Of a stretch of DNA of 64,000 nucleotides, positions 1 to 10,119 are shown piece after piece (positions within the stretch are counted from its first letter, which is position 1; every line of letters starts with the position of its first letter). This DNA comes from Huiozyma naganishii CBS 8797. Taxonomy: Eukaryota > Ascomycota > Saccharomycetes > Saccharomycetales > Saccharomycetaceae. Location of the stretch: the NCBI RefSeq assembly GCF_000348985.1, contig NC_035929.1:558001-622000 (forward strand). Reading direction: 5' to 3'. The notes beneath the pieces are model-generated. The model saw only the letters and a program-made list of their open reading frames with translations, searched no databases and was not told the origin of the DNA. The position numbers were made by a program, and so were the translations under genes.

Positions 1-1849
1 GGAGCCATCTGCGATGCTGACTCCACCACCGGTGCAACCCTATTACGTCGAGGCAGTGCCTCAACAGCAGCAAACACCTGTAATGTCCGCGTCGGTAAAG
101 TCCACACCTGATGAATCACAGCCGGAGCAGCTTATCTCAAAGAGTCAATCGGTCAGTGACATGCCAGCAACTTATACATTCAAGACCGAGAATTCAAACG
201 ATCCGCCAACTTTCATATATTCCACAAATTACAACAACTTTAATAATCAGAGGCAAGGGTTTTACAAGATTCAAGAGAGGTCGAACAGTAGTATGGAAAT
301 GGTACCTATAACGCAAAACAACTTCCAGCATCATAACACTAATAGTAGCAGTAGTAATAGTACTGATAAAGGTGGTAACTCTAACAGGATGAAATTCCCC
401 AAACAGAAGCCAGCAAACAACAACACTGGTATGACTTCCGTATTTGAGGGCACGCCGACGAGGAAACTTGCGGACTCGAGACCGGAGCCGCAGTTCATGA
501 CCAACGATGCAAGTCTGGAGTTCAATACCCTAGTTGCGAGGCGAGACCAGAAGGAGAAACTACGGTCCGTGTCCTCTGCCTCATCAACGACCGGTAGGAT
601 CCCACAGTCGATGCACTATCCGATGAAGCACGTTGCTTCAAAACGAAACCATTCGGTGAGTTCTGCACTGTACACGAGCAAGAGTCACAACAGGTCTACG
701 CCGAACATTGTAAATGCGTCACCGACGCGAATGAAGTCCAACACGCATGGGGCCAACAGTGTCTCTGGTAAGCCGGCCATGTACAGAGTTGGCAAAAGTA
801 ACAGGGACTCTGTCCACTCTATGAGTGCAGCGAACTCGTTTATCGATTTGAACACGAGTCCCTTTGGGAACGAGACATACTTGGACACGAGTCTGCCCAG
901 CTGCGAGGATGCCGACCACGGTACGTTTGCCAATGGCCACAATGGAAGTGAGATAGGTCTTGATGCTTTGAATTACAACAACAGCAACAACAACAACAAC
1001 AATGGGAGTTTCGTGAATGTCTCCGGTGGTAGTCTTGCTGGATATTACAATCAGGTAACGCCAAATGACTCGACGGTAGCACACACTTTCAACACACCTA
1101 ATTTGCTACGAGCCGAGGAACCGTTGATGAATCTGAACGAGGGTGAGCCCCTGCATAAAAGGGTCTCCTCGAACATTTCGTCATCACCTGATGGTCCGAC
1201 GGATGCTCCACTGGCCTTCACCGACCGTGGGGGGTCGACATATCCAGGGTGGTCCCTGGGGGAGCTGGACAATGGATTTATAGACACGCTTCGAGACCCG
1301 TTCGACGGAGACGCACTGATGCGTGGGGTGCCCCCCGTGCTCCCTGCCGTTTCCGCTGAACCAACAAACAGGGCAGGATTACAAATCTCACCTACGAGTG
1401 TTCGACAGAACGGTGTAGGCATCAGTCCGTCATCGCAAGCGACACCTACCACTACAGAGGCAACGGGGGCAACCGTTGTTGGGGGCATCGATGCCGTGGA
1501 GGCCATTGACTTGGAACAGTTACTGGCGAGTGATACCCTGGGGACCATAATGCTGAACAACCCACCACCGCATGAGGAGTACTTCGCCGCATTAGCACAG
1601 GACAACGAATACACGAACGATACAGTGACAAACCTCCGGCGCGGCAAGACGCCGACGCACAGACAATCGCGTAACGCTGACGCTGCTGCGACGCTGAAGC
1701 ACCCGACCACCACTGCCCCGCATCACCACCACCAGCAGCCGCAGCAAGCGCAGTTCGTCATCCAGACACCGACTATGATGATGGTCAACCGCGGAATTAA
1801 CGGCGGCCGGAGCGGTGCGGGGTCCGGACCGGCTGCCCGTGCGAAGTGA
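1..1849 (+). CDS. BCK2: BCK2-like Ser/Thr/Asn-rich protein, 5'-truncated by window edge
   Basis: The frame is already open at the first complete codon (position 2), so this is the C-terminal ~615 residues of a longer protein. No folded domain is recognisable. The chain is rich in Ser, Asn, Thr and Gly, with a run of six Asn near residue 330, a Gln/His-rich patch near the C-terminus, and many S/T-P sites. A more ordered acidic stretch with a YPGWSLGELDNG-type segment lies around residues 410-440. The name rests mostly on context: in S. cerevisiae BCK2 (YER167W) lies just upstream of RPH1, the paralogue of GIS1, in the same orientation, as here. Bck2 is a Ser/Thr-rich activator of G1/S transcription that works alongside Cln3. 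CCA1, which separates BCK2 and RPH1 in S. cerevisiae, is absent. Another disordered regulator cannot be excluded. Confidence 0.5.
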   Translation, partial: EPSAMLTPPPVQPYYVEAVPQQQQTPVMSASVKSTPDESQPEQLISKSQSVSDMPATYTFKTENSNDPPTFIYSTNYNNFNNQRQGFYKIQERSNSSMEMVPITQNNFQHHNTNSSSSNSTDKGGNSNRMKFPKQKPANNNTGMTSVFEGTPTRKLADSRPEPQFMTNDASLEFNTLVARRDQKEKLRSVSSASSTTGRIPQSMHYPMKHVASKRNHSVSSALYTSKSHNRSTPNIVNASPTRMKSNTHGANSVSGKPAMYRVGKSNRDSVHSMSAANSFIDLNTSPFGNETYLDTSLPSCEDADHGTFANGHNGSEIGLDALNYNNSNNNNNNGSFVNVSGGSLAGYYNQVTPNDSTVAHTFNTPNLLRAEEPLMNLNEGEPLHKRVSSNISSSPDGPTDAPLAFTDRGGSTYPGWSLGELDNGFIDTLRDPFDGDALMRGVPPVLPAVSAEPTNRAGLQISPTSVRQNGVGISPSSQATPTTTEATGATVVGGIDAVEAIDLEQLLASDTLGTIMLNNPPPHEEYFAALAQDNEYTNDTVTNLRRGKTPTHRQSRNADAAATLKHPTTTAPHHHHQQPQQAQFVIQTPTMMMVNRGINGGRSGAGSGPAARAK

Positions 1850-2629
1850 CGCGGCCACGGCAACCGCCGCCGCAGCAGTACCGGACTTCTTTTTTAGGGG
1901 GGGCCGTGTGTCCGCGTTCCATTACCTGCTGCCGCGGGGGGGTCCTACCCAAACAGGAAATTTTTGAAGGCACTGGAAGCCCTTTTTCGTTTCTCCCGCT
2001 CCCCTAAAAAAAGCTAAAAAAGAACAATAGGAAACACAAAATCACCCGTAGAGGCTGCGGGTGACACATTTGCCTGCACGCCACCGGGGAATTCGAGACC
2101 CCAGAAATTCCGTTTTTAATTAGCGTCGTCTGTGCGGGGGTCTCTGTGTGTGTGTGTTGCAGAGGAGACAACAACTGTAAACAGCAGGCAGCAACGTAAC
2201 CGAAAGCAGGAAATTGGAGACGTTTGTGAGGCCCATTCTGTGACTGCATCGCATTCTTTCTTTGTATTGCGATAAATTCTAATATTCTTTCTTTCTGTAC
2301 TGTTTTTTTTTCTTGTTGCAACGGAAAAATTTTTAAAATGAAGAGGATAAAAAGGAGCAGAATAGTAACGTTTTTTGAGGAAGGGACAGACCGAGGTGAG
2401 AGAATGCATAAATAATTGTTCATTTTTTGCGTTTCGTGCAAGGGACTCTCGATACTCTGAAATTGACTTCATAGGGGTGGTTTGTTTAGTATATTTTTGG
2501 CGATATTTATAATAGGTATCTATATTTGTATTTGTTCATTCACCACAAAAGTAAATCATATTTTCTTGCTGCTAGGCGACACAAAAAAGTGCTATTCGAA
2601 AGCAAGGAAAGTGAAATACTAACTAAGGC
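1850..2629. other. Intergenic: BCK2-like 3' end and GIS1 promoter
   Basis: About 780 bases with no credible gene. The first part is G/C-rich with long G runs near 1897-1904 and 1936-1943, followed by a CCCCT (STRE-type) site near 2002-2006, a TG dinucleotide run at about 2145-2157, and T- and A-rich tracts closer to GIS1. ORFs on the minus strand here are low-complexity and have no recognisable content. Confidence 0.6.
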
Positions 2630-4984
2630 ATGGTGGAAACAACAGAAACGTCACACTCAGACGTGGCAGATGTGCTCGTTTTGAAACCGAGTGTTCTGGA
2701 GATGGAGAACCTGCAGGAGTATTTGTTCAACGTGGCACCCAAACAACTTTGGGATACCGCTGGGGTATTCAAGATTGTTCCTCCAGATGAGTGGGTGCTG
2801 GGTAACATGCAGAAGCAGACTCCCGAATTGACAAGAGTGCTCACTAGGGGGAACGAGCTGCAAGTGAAGCAACTGCAAGTGCGTCAGGATGGTTCCGTGC
2901 CCTTGGAGGACTACGAGATTTTCGTGTTTGAAGAAGCGGATGTCGACAAGAACGGGGCGGAGGCTTTGGCGAGCCAGTTTGGCGTTGGGGCCCCTGAAAA
3001 CACAGAGGTGGAGTACTGGGAGGCATTGACACAGCCACAGGCCAGCGTCATGTGGCGGGAGGAGAAATATACTGCCAAAGAAGTAGACGAATGCAAACTC
3101 AACGCTTGTGGCGTGGGCCAAATCGTTGAGGGGGCCGCTCTCTTGAACGACTGGAAGAGCACGAATGTGTGGAACAGTGTCCCTGATTTACAATTGGAGT
3201 ATGTACACAGAGGTGCTCCCAAACAATGGTACGTCATCGACAGGCAGGATAATGCAAGATTTTCAGAGTTTGTGTTAAAGAAAATACCGAACATTGAGGA
3301 AAGGGACAAGACAACAGACTGTTTTGGAGGGAGTCTGTTCATGATTTGGCCAGAGACTCTCGTGAAGGAGAATATAAGGTTCAAAAAATTCGTTCAACGG
3401 GAGGGTGAACTCGTAGGAATAGTGCCAGACACTTTCTTCTCCGGATTTACTTATGGTTTTAACGTCACAGAAAGGACACACTCACATCTCGATCACAGTG
3501 TAAGAGACACGGGGGTCCCTCCCTTACCAGAGGGACAAGAAGACAAGAGTTTCAACTTCCACACGGAGTTGAACAATGACAGTGCGCACAGGGGAGGCGA
3601 AGAGGCGGATAACGATGCCAACACTCCGGCAAAGGATATTATCCTTAGCGTATCTGCAGTCAAGCAAAGCAACAAAACGCCTATCGGTGGTAACACTTTC
3701 TTGAACATTAACGACTCGATAAGTGGATTGTCAACTCCGTTTTTATCAAAGATGATGGAGGGATCCAATGGCTTTGAAACCACACTGGACGATTCCTCGT
3801 CCAGCCTCAGGAAAAAAATGTTCTCGCCCAAACTGCCCAACTTCGACAGTAATCTGACCACAGCGGAGGACAAGAAAGTTTTACACACATCTTTCATGGC
3901 CAATGGTACGCTTAATTCGGACACACCAATAATGCAGAAGGGTATGTCTAACAACACAAGCTCTAATACGGTGAACAACTATAACGGGTCTAACACAAGC
4001 GTAAACCCTACATCCCTCCATTCATCTAATGTACCATCTGCTGTATTGGAAGACAACGACGATAATATGTTAGGATTCACGCTACAGTCAATGGCAGATA
4101 GTGACCTGACCTCCTCGAAATTGAATCTACCGCCATTACTCTCTCCGATAAATGACAGCGCTGCGTTCAACCAATCGGATCCTCCAACCGGTCCCGATCT
4201 CATGGATAACCAGAACATGGTAGGAGGTAACGGATACAACAATTATACTCCAAATATGCCGCCAGGCAGTACTCACAATATGAAGGGATGCAAATCAATT
4301 ACTAAAGATAGCTTTCCAAACTCGTTTCTGTACAGGTCTTCACCTCTCACAAACGAATGTGCACCCGTGGTACCAAATTTGTCGTCGTTGGGAAAGACGG
4401 GGATGTCGCCCACGGCAATGCTGTTTTCATTGTCTAGGGAGGATTCGAAGAGCCCAATAACCTTCCCCAATGAGTACAAGTCGCTCCAATATTCTACCAA
4501 CGACAACAGCAGTTCCAGTAGGTTCATGTATTCACTGAATTCGGGTTCCGAAATTGAGCCCATGGCAACAGAATTGTATCCTCTACCTTCATTGACTGTT
4601 GGTGGGTATCCGCCCATCTACTCCTCACTACGCGGTAAACCAAACTTTGAGGCAAATATAAGACCTGAATATCACCACTCCGGTGGGATATCAAAACCAA
4701 GGATCACTACCATGCCGGTAATGCTGCAAAAAGCGATGGTATCGAACTCACCTTCGAAATTTTCTCCAGAGGAAATAATAATATCTCCCCAGGGGAAGAC
4801 GTACATTTGTGTTGACTGCAAAAGAACCTTCTCTTCAGGCCATCATTTAACGCGGCATAAAAAATCCGTTCACTCCTTTGAGAAGCCTCATTCGTGTCCA
4901 AAGTGTGGCAAGAAGTTTAAAAGAAGAGATCACGTTCTACAACATTTGAACAAGAAAATCCCTTGCACTCAGGAGGGTGGGTGA
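2630..4984 (+). CDS. GIS1: GIS1/RPH1-family JmjN-JmjC C2H2 zinc-finger regulator
   Basis: A 784-residue protein. Residues ~12-57 form a JmjN domain ending in KIVPPDEW. Residues ~115-290 form a JmjC domain with the diagnostic GAPKQWY strand and a GFTYGFN strand. A long Ser/Asn-rich linker follows. The C-terminus (~725-784) carries two zinc fingers, the first C2H2 and the second ending in Cys, almost identical to the Gis1/Rph1 DNA-binding tip that reads STRE/PDS elements (T/AGGGAT, AGGGG). Gis1 acts in the nucleus in the post-diauxic, Rim15-dependent nutrient response; Rph1 demethylates H3K36. Position next to MSH6 favours GIS1 (YDR096W). Oddity: by comparison with the remembered Rph1 sequence the iron-binding H-x-E motif is replaced by a W-N-S-V segment and the distal His by Phe in FFSGF, so demethylase activity is doubtful. 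The start at 2630 leads directly into JmjN. Confidence 0.9.
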   Translation: MVETTETSHSDVADVLVLKPSVLEMENLQEYLFNVAPKQLWDTAGVFKIVPPDEWVLGNMQKQTPELTRVLTRGNELQVKQLQVRQDGSVPLEDYEIFVFEEADVDKNGAEALASQFGVGAPENTEVEYWEALTQPQASVMWREEKYTAKEVDECKLNACGVGQIVEGAALLNDWKSTNVWNSVPDLQLEYVHRGAPKQWYVIDRQDNARFSEFVLKKIPNIEERDKTTDCFGGSLFMIWPETLVKENIRFKKFVQREGELVGIVPDTFFSGFTYGFNVTERTHSHLDHSVRDTGVPPLPEGQEDKSFNFHTELNNDSAHRGGEEADNDANTPAKDIILSVSAVKQSNKTPIGGNTFLNINDSISGLSTPFLSKMMEGSNGFETTLDDSSSSLRKKMFSPKLPNFDSNLTTAEDKKVLHTSFMANGTLNSDTPIMQKGMSNNTSSNTVNNYNGSNTSVNPTSLHSSNVPSAVLEDNDDNMLGFTLQSMADSDLTSSKLNLPPLLSPINDSAAFNQSDPPTGPDLMDNQNMVGGNGYNNYTPNMPPGSTHNMKGCKSITKDSFPNSFLYRSSPLTNECAPVVPNLSSLGKTGMSPTAMLFSLSREDSKSPITFPNEYKSLQYSTNDNSSSSRFMYSLNSGSEIEPMATELYPLPSLTVGGYPPIYSSLRGKPNFEANIRPEYHHSGGISKPRITTMPVMLQKAMVSNSPSKFSPEEIIISPQGKTYICVDCKRTFSSGHHLTRHKKSVHSFEKPHSCPKCGKKFKRRDHVLQHLNKKIPCTQEGG

Positions 4985-6026
4985 ATAATTACTGGAAAAA
5001 GAGTGTGCTCGTCGAATGTAAAATGAGAAACCCTTCCTTTCTTTAATGAATTCATTTTTCCAACGTTACAAACTGTTTCAATATATATGATAATAACAAT
5101 ATAACACTATTCACTTTCGTAATTAACCTTTTTTTAATAATAGCAAAAAGGATCCAAATGGGAAATCATCCCTATTATTGTTGTAAGGATACACTGTCAA
5201 TTTCCCCTTGGAATTAACTCATAAAATTTTTATCCCTAAAGTATAGATCCTTAAGGGTTCTGCTTCGATATTTTTGAAGACATGCTCAAACTGCCACATC
5301 TCTGAACGAAAAACATATAAATAGGAAAGTAAACTGTTATATTTGACAGAACTAGATATACGGAATAGATGAGGATATCAGACTGTCCTTACACATATTA
5401 ATCAATCATGATTAAACTCAATTCTTAGATATTAATTTTGTTGTTAAGCTTCAGTATTTTTAAATTTTGTGCAAAACTTCACTTTAAAAATACTTCACAC
5501 AGTTTCAAACTCCAAATAAAGTACCTTAATGTAAGTAATTGGGTATTTATGATTCTGGGACAGCAATTATCATGCCATTTTTACTATACCGGATTGAACC
5601 AGTTAATAGAAATTATATTACTTGGCCTCTACCAGGTGGAATTATTGAAAAGAACGATGTAAACTTCAAATTTCGCCTTCGTTTTATTCTGTTGGAAATT
5701 AACTGAAAATCGACACACTAACATATAAACATTTTTATTTGATACCAAACATATCTACTAACACACCCTCTTTGTAGTTGGCCATGTTTTGTATATCTTC
5801 ATATTTTACCTACTGCGATACGTGAATCACTCTGGTAAATATTTCTAAAGTTTTCCAAGAAGATAATTCCTAAAATTTTCTCGTACCGAATTCAAATACT
5901 AGTTGAGCACCAAACAGAGAAGCATACCACATATTATATTACTTAACCCGATCCTACACAATATATAGAGTTGGCGATGATGAATCAATATATGAGCCTA
6001 AGCTTATCTCACACTTTAAATTTGAA
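4985..6026. other. Long AT-rich gap between convergent GIS1 and MSH6
   Basis: Over 1 kb of A/T-rich DNA between two gene 3' ends, which is long for a convergent pair. The only sizeable ORF (5438-5662) encodes an unremarkable hydrophobic peptide. A TGTTGGAAATT string at 5690-5700 resembles the start of a Ty1-type LTR and recurs at 11666, but no matching end or duplication was found. No tRNA or recognisable gene relic is seen. Confidence 0.5.
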
Positions 6027-9000
6027 TTATTTTTGGCCAATGTATTGAAATAAATAATCCAACACATTTCCTCTGACATTCCCATCATAGACCAAAGTCC
6101 CTTCCCCAGTACCTAAAGCAGTATTGGTCAACCCGTCACCAAACACGAGTCTGACAAAATCGCTTTGCAAACCATCCGGAACGGTGACAATCTGGTCTTC
6201 CTCTAAGTCGCTCAGTTGCAGAGCCTTCTTTTTCATGAGTTGGGAGGTTTGTTCCATCTTCTCTGCTACTTTGTCTGCCGTCTCTATGATACTCCTTGGA
6301 ATGTCACACATTGCAGCAACATGCATACCAAAGGAACCTTCACTTGCCCCATCTTCCAGCTTATACAAAAACGTAACCTTCCTTGTTCCTTCATCAACTA
6401 GGATCCGCATTCTCATTGGTCTGATTTGAGGGTGACCTTTGAAATGCGACCCTAGTGTACCGTAATGTGTAGCAAAGAAACCTAAACTCTGCATGTGGGT
6501 GGCTACATGATGGAGAACACTTTCGGCAATGGCAAACCCGTCTCCGGACGAACCACCTCTTCCGAGCTCATCAACAACAAGAAGAGATCTATTTGTCCCC
6601 ATGTCTAAGATCTTTTTCGTTTCGGCCAACTCCACAAAGAAAGTAGATTTGCCTTGCATAATATTATCGTTTGCACCCAGTCTTGTCATAATTCTATCAA
6701 CAGGGCTCAATACCGCACTCTCACAGGGAACAAAGCACCCCATCTGAGCCATGATAACTGCAATACAAGTAATTCTGAGTATCGTTGATTTACCTGCAGC
6801 ATTGGCACCAGTCAATAGCCCCACCTGGGGAACATCATCCCCCAATTCGATATCATTTGGAATGAAATCTTTTATTATCGCACTTCCTAAATTGAAACAC
6901 GGATGTCTTAAAGACTTGAACTTCAAAAATCCATTTTTTTTATTGCCTGTTACCGGGTCGTGTTCATCGACAAACGTTGGACGACAAGAGGGGAAACCTA
7001 GTGTTTCAGATGTCCTGGCAAGTGCGACAATGCAGTCGATATTCGCTATCAAATGAACCGTGGGCATCCAACTAGTGTTGAAGTGTGCGTCAAATTTCCT
7101 ACAAAGACGGTTTTTCAAGTCTTCTTCCAATACTTTGTGTGTCTCACGCGCCTCTGCCATGGATCGCGCCAAAAGTTGTACTTCAGGAGAGTAATATCTT
7201 TTGGTGGTTTTATTCGCTGCCATTTGAATCCAGTCAGATGGAATATGCTTGGAAATGGCAGCAGGCACCTCAATTGTAAAAATTTCTTTCCCAGAGTCTT
7301 TAAAATGTAAGTTCTTACACTTGAATTTTCGTTTGTATTGTTCCAAAACTTCGTTCAATTCACTTTCCAAACTATTTATTTCGTCCATGGACTTGTCAAA
7401 TTCGACCTCTACCCCTCTGTGTGGGATGATAATATTTTCTACAGCTGCCTTTTTTCTATCATATGCATTTACCCAACTGTCGACATCCTGATATAACGTT
7501 TTGGGACATTGATTAGCAAAGGTACGAATAGCACCTTTGAGTTCAAAATTATCCAAACTTTTTAAGAGCCCCACGATGCTCTCAAACCCTTGAATTACTC
7601 TTTCAAAATCCTTGACCTTGATGGAACAAGAGTGCACACGAGATAGCATTCTCTCAACATCGGGCAACTTTGCTAAGGCGTCTTCGAGGATTTGTCTTAA
7701 CTCACCATCTGACAAAAGCAATTCAACACTATCCAACCTTTTTTCAATATCGGTTTTATGTAACAATGGATGCATTAGCCATTTTTTCATCATTCTTTTC
7801 CCCATTGGTGTGATGGAGTTGTTAAATAACTTGAACAACGTACCCTTGTCAGACCCATCAAAAGTATTACTGAATATCTCCAAATTTTGTAGAGTGATAC
7901 CATCCAATACCAACGAGTTCTGCGACTTAACAACGTTGTATTCTTCTATGTTTCCCATCGATACTAGGTTTCGGTCTAATTTCAACCACTTTAAGTAGTA
8001 AACCAGACCACCAAATGCACTGAATCCAATTTTTTTACCCTCTTTGTAGTAGCTTTGGAGCACTGGTGGCCACTGCTCCTCAGATGCAAAATACTCGGCA
8101 TCATTCTCCGTCAACTTCTCGTAAGTCTTATCAAAACTGTAGAATTCACTTTCTGGTTTGATGGTGTTGAAGAGGGCATTTGATGCAGAATTGAACTTTA
8201 CAATCTTGTTAGCAAGATTACTTAGGTTACCCTTCTCAATGATGACTTCTGTGGGTTTAACCTGTGACATGATGGTATCCAGTTTTGTACATTCGCTGTC
8301 ATCTCGAAATTCAATAATTTTGGCTTCCCCAGTCGCCGTATCTATAAAGGCGATACCGAAGAGTCTGTCTGAGGTAGGAATGTTACTCATCTCAGCCTTG
8401 TAGTAGTTACCAGACTCCTCCTTGATGGCAAGACAATACGTGGCCAAATCTGTGTGGATCATATCACCATCAGTTAAGGTACCCGCTGTCAACACGCATT
8501 CGAGTTCCCGCTTGACGATCCCCTTTGCGCCCTCCCTCATTTCCTTTGCCAGCATGGATTCCTTCTGGTCTACTTTGGCCACTTTGTAGCCCAATTGGAT
8601 GAACTGCGATGCCCAATATTCGAACGACATTTCGGGAATACCAGCGAGCTGCATATTGGCCCTCCCGTTCCCAGCCAATTTCCAGTCGAACAAAGAGTTG
8701 GCCAAGAGTGCATCCTTCTCGTATAGTTCAAAGAACTTCCCCTTCTTGAAGAATACTATGCAATCCCACATCTGACACTTGATCTCCCAATACTGCTTTT
8801 CAAACGGTGTGAATTTCCCCCAAGCTGAACTTGGAATGGCCAATGTTCTTGGGTCATACTCCGGATCAGATGGCGGGCGGCCCTGTGCATCTTTCTCATT
8901 GACGAGCCAATGGTATCTTTCCTCATTCTGTTTATTGAAATTCTTCTTACCAGGTGGACTAGAAGCTATTTTGTTTGGCATTGGGGATTTCTTGATGGGG

Positions 9001-9650
9001 AGTTGAGAACGTTTTTGTACTGTCGGTTTGGGTGCCCGCTTTGAGTACCCTTGCAAGGCCAATATATCGTCATCGTCCTCCTCAGTGCCCTCAGACTTAA
9101 CCCCTGGGTCGTTATCGTGTTCATCCTCAGATTCCTCTTCTTGCTTAACAGGCACATACACGTCATTATCACTGTCATTGTCTTCTGTAAAGAGTTTAGC
9201 TTTCTTCCTCCTTTGAATAGACGACGACAATGGTGTATCGTCCTCATCGTCGCTTTCTGCATAGTTTACAGGTTTCTTGGCCCTTTTCAAAGAGGAGAGC
9301 GGCCTGTCATCCGAGGCCATCACCGTGTCTGAATCGTCCCCAGTCAAATCCACGGAATCATCGTACGATCCCTTTGCGAGTGCTGGTTCAGAACTAGCTG
9401 TTGGCCCTGTTTTGGGTTTCCTAGCGAGTGTCGAGATAGAGGGCAAAGACGAAGAAGGAAGTGCTGTCGCGTCATCTGAAGGGGGGCTCTCCGTCTTGAC
9501 ACGACCCTCGGGCTTGTCAGTGTGACTTTGTTTTGTATCTTGCTTTGAAAAGAAGGACAGTAGACTGGACTGTTTCATCTTCTTCTGAGAAGATGAGGCG
9601 CCATCTTTAGCCCTTGCTATTTTCGATGGTTTGGGTGTCACTGGTACCAT
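6027..9650 (-). CDS. MSH6: DNA mismatch repair ATPase MSH6
   Basis: A 1207-residue MutS homologue that pairs with Msh2 to form MutS-alpha, which recognises base mismatches and small loops in nuclear DNA. The N-terminus has a PCNA-binding box (Q27 to F34, pattern QxxLxxFF), then a long acidic disordered tether. The mismatch-binding domain has the conserved Phe-x-Glu site in KKGKFFELYE. The ATPase near residue 950 has a Walker A TGANAAGKST, and further on the VVDELGRGGSSGDG Walker B/ABC signature and the FATHY motif. Length matches the S. cerevisiae protein closely (1242 aa). Two MluI cell-cycle boxes lie upstream, as expected for a G1/S gene. It is convergent with GIS1, the same neighbour as in S. 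cerevisiae (YDR096W-YDR097C). Confidence 0.98.
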   Translation of the reverse strand: MVPVTPKPSKIARAKDGASSSQKKMKQSSLLSFFSKQDTKQSHTDKPEGRVKTESPPSDDATALPSSSLPSISTLARKPKTGPTASSEPALAKGSYDDSVDLTGDDSDTVMASDDRPLSSLKRAKKPVNYAESDDEDDTPLSSSIQRRKKAKLFTEDNDSDNDVYVPVKQEEESEDEHDNDPGVKSEGTEEDDDDILALQGYSKRAPKPTVQKRSQLPIKKSPMPNKIASSPPGKKNFNKQNEERYHWLVNEKDAQGRPPSDPEYDPRTLAIPSSAWGKFTPFEKQYWEIKCQMWDCIVFFKKGKFFELYEKDALLANSLFDWKLAGNGRANMQLAGIPEMSFEYWASQFIQLGYKVAKVDQKESMLAKEMREGAKGIVKRELECVLTAGTLTDGDMIHTDLATYCLAIKEESGNYYKAEMSNIPTSDRLFGIAFIDTATGEAKIIEFRDDSECTKLDTIMSQVKPTEVIIEKGNLSNLANKIVKFNSASNALFNTIKPESEFYSFDKTYEKLTENDAEYFASEEQWPPVLQSYYKEGKKIGFSAFGGLVYYLKWLKLDRNLVSMGNIEEYNVVKSQNSLVLDGITLQNLEIFSNTFDGSDKGTLFKLFNNSITPMGKRMMKKWLMHPLLHKTDIEKRLDSVELLLSDGELRQILEDALAKLPDVERMLSRVHSCSIKVKDFERVIQGFESIVGLLKSLDNFELKGAIRTFANQCPKTLYQDVDSWVNAYDRKKAAVENIIIPHRGVEVEFDKSMDEINSLESELNEVLEQYKRKFKCKNLHFKDSGKEIFTIEVPAAISKHIPSDWIQMAANKTTKRYYSPEVQLLARSMAEARETHKVLEEDLKNRLCRKFDAHFNTSWMPTVHLIANIDCIVALARTSETLGFPSCRPTFVDEHDPVTGNKKNGFLKFKSLRHPCFNLGSAIIKDFIPNDIELGDDVPQVGLLTGANAAGKSTILRITCIAVIMAQMGCFVPCESAVLSPVDRIMTRLGANDNIMQGKSTFFVELAETKKILDMGTNRSLLVVDELGRGGSSGDGFAIAESVLHHVATHMQSLGFFATHYGTLGSHFKGHPQIRPMRMRILVDEGTRKVTFLYKLEDGASEGSFGMHVAAMCDIPRSIIETADKVAEKMEQTSQLMKKKALQLSDLEEDQIVTVPDGLQSDFVRLVFGDGLTNTALGTGEGTLVYDGNVRGNVLDYLFQYIGQK

Positions 9651-10119
9651 TGCGATGCGGTGCTGATTTCTTCAATCTACACAATTTGTATATCTTCTGT
9701 GTTGTTTGGAATGATGGAAAACCAGACCAGAAAAGCACTATTTCAGTAGTAAGTGCTTTGTTAAAACGGTTTCGAGCAATGTTCTAACGCCAGATATTTT
9801 GTTCCCTCTAAATTCATAGTAAACGCGTAAATTGTGACGCGTAATGCAAGTGGAAAAAAAAAGACACACCAAAAAATTAACCTTTTGAAAAATATGACAG
9901 AAAGAGAAAGTCATACACGTTTGTAAGCAAGAGAAGAGATCTTCGGGTGGTCCAGTTCGTAGTTCGCAGCTCTTCCACGAGAAAAAAATATTGAACTGTG
10001 ATAATTGTACATAGATTTGTGTTTCATTTTCTAGTTACTTGGTTGCTTTACCTTCTTGTGTGTGATATATTAGAAAAAAATTATGCTTATGCTGATGACG
10101 GTAAAAGTGTCCGTTTCTT
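9651..10119. other. Intergenic: MSH6 promoter and GRX3 3' region
   Basis: About 470 bases between two minus-strand genes. It holds the MSH6 promoter with two ACGCGT boxes (annotated separately) and A/T-rich sequence towards the GRX3 stop. No gene is seen. Confidence 0.7.
9823..9842. promoter_or_regulatory. Two MluI cell-cycle boxes (MCB) upstream of MSH6
   Basis: ACGCGT occurs at 9823-9828 and again at 9837-9842, 14 bases apart and about 175-190 bases upstream of the MSH6 ATG. MCB elements bind MBF (Mbp1-Swi6) and drive late-G1 transcription of DNA replication and repair genes, including MSH6 in S. cerevisiae. The sites are seen directly; their use is inferred. Confidence 0.75.

Noticed and set aside
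2004..2472. Two long minus-strand ORFs upstream of GIS1
   Set aside because: They read poly-pyrimidine/purine and TG-repeat promoter DNA and give low-complexity peptides with no family.
5438..5662. 74-codon ORF in the GIS1-MSH6 gap
   Set aside because: A/T-driven, hydrophobic composition, no recognisable family and no conserved position.
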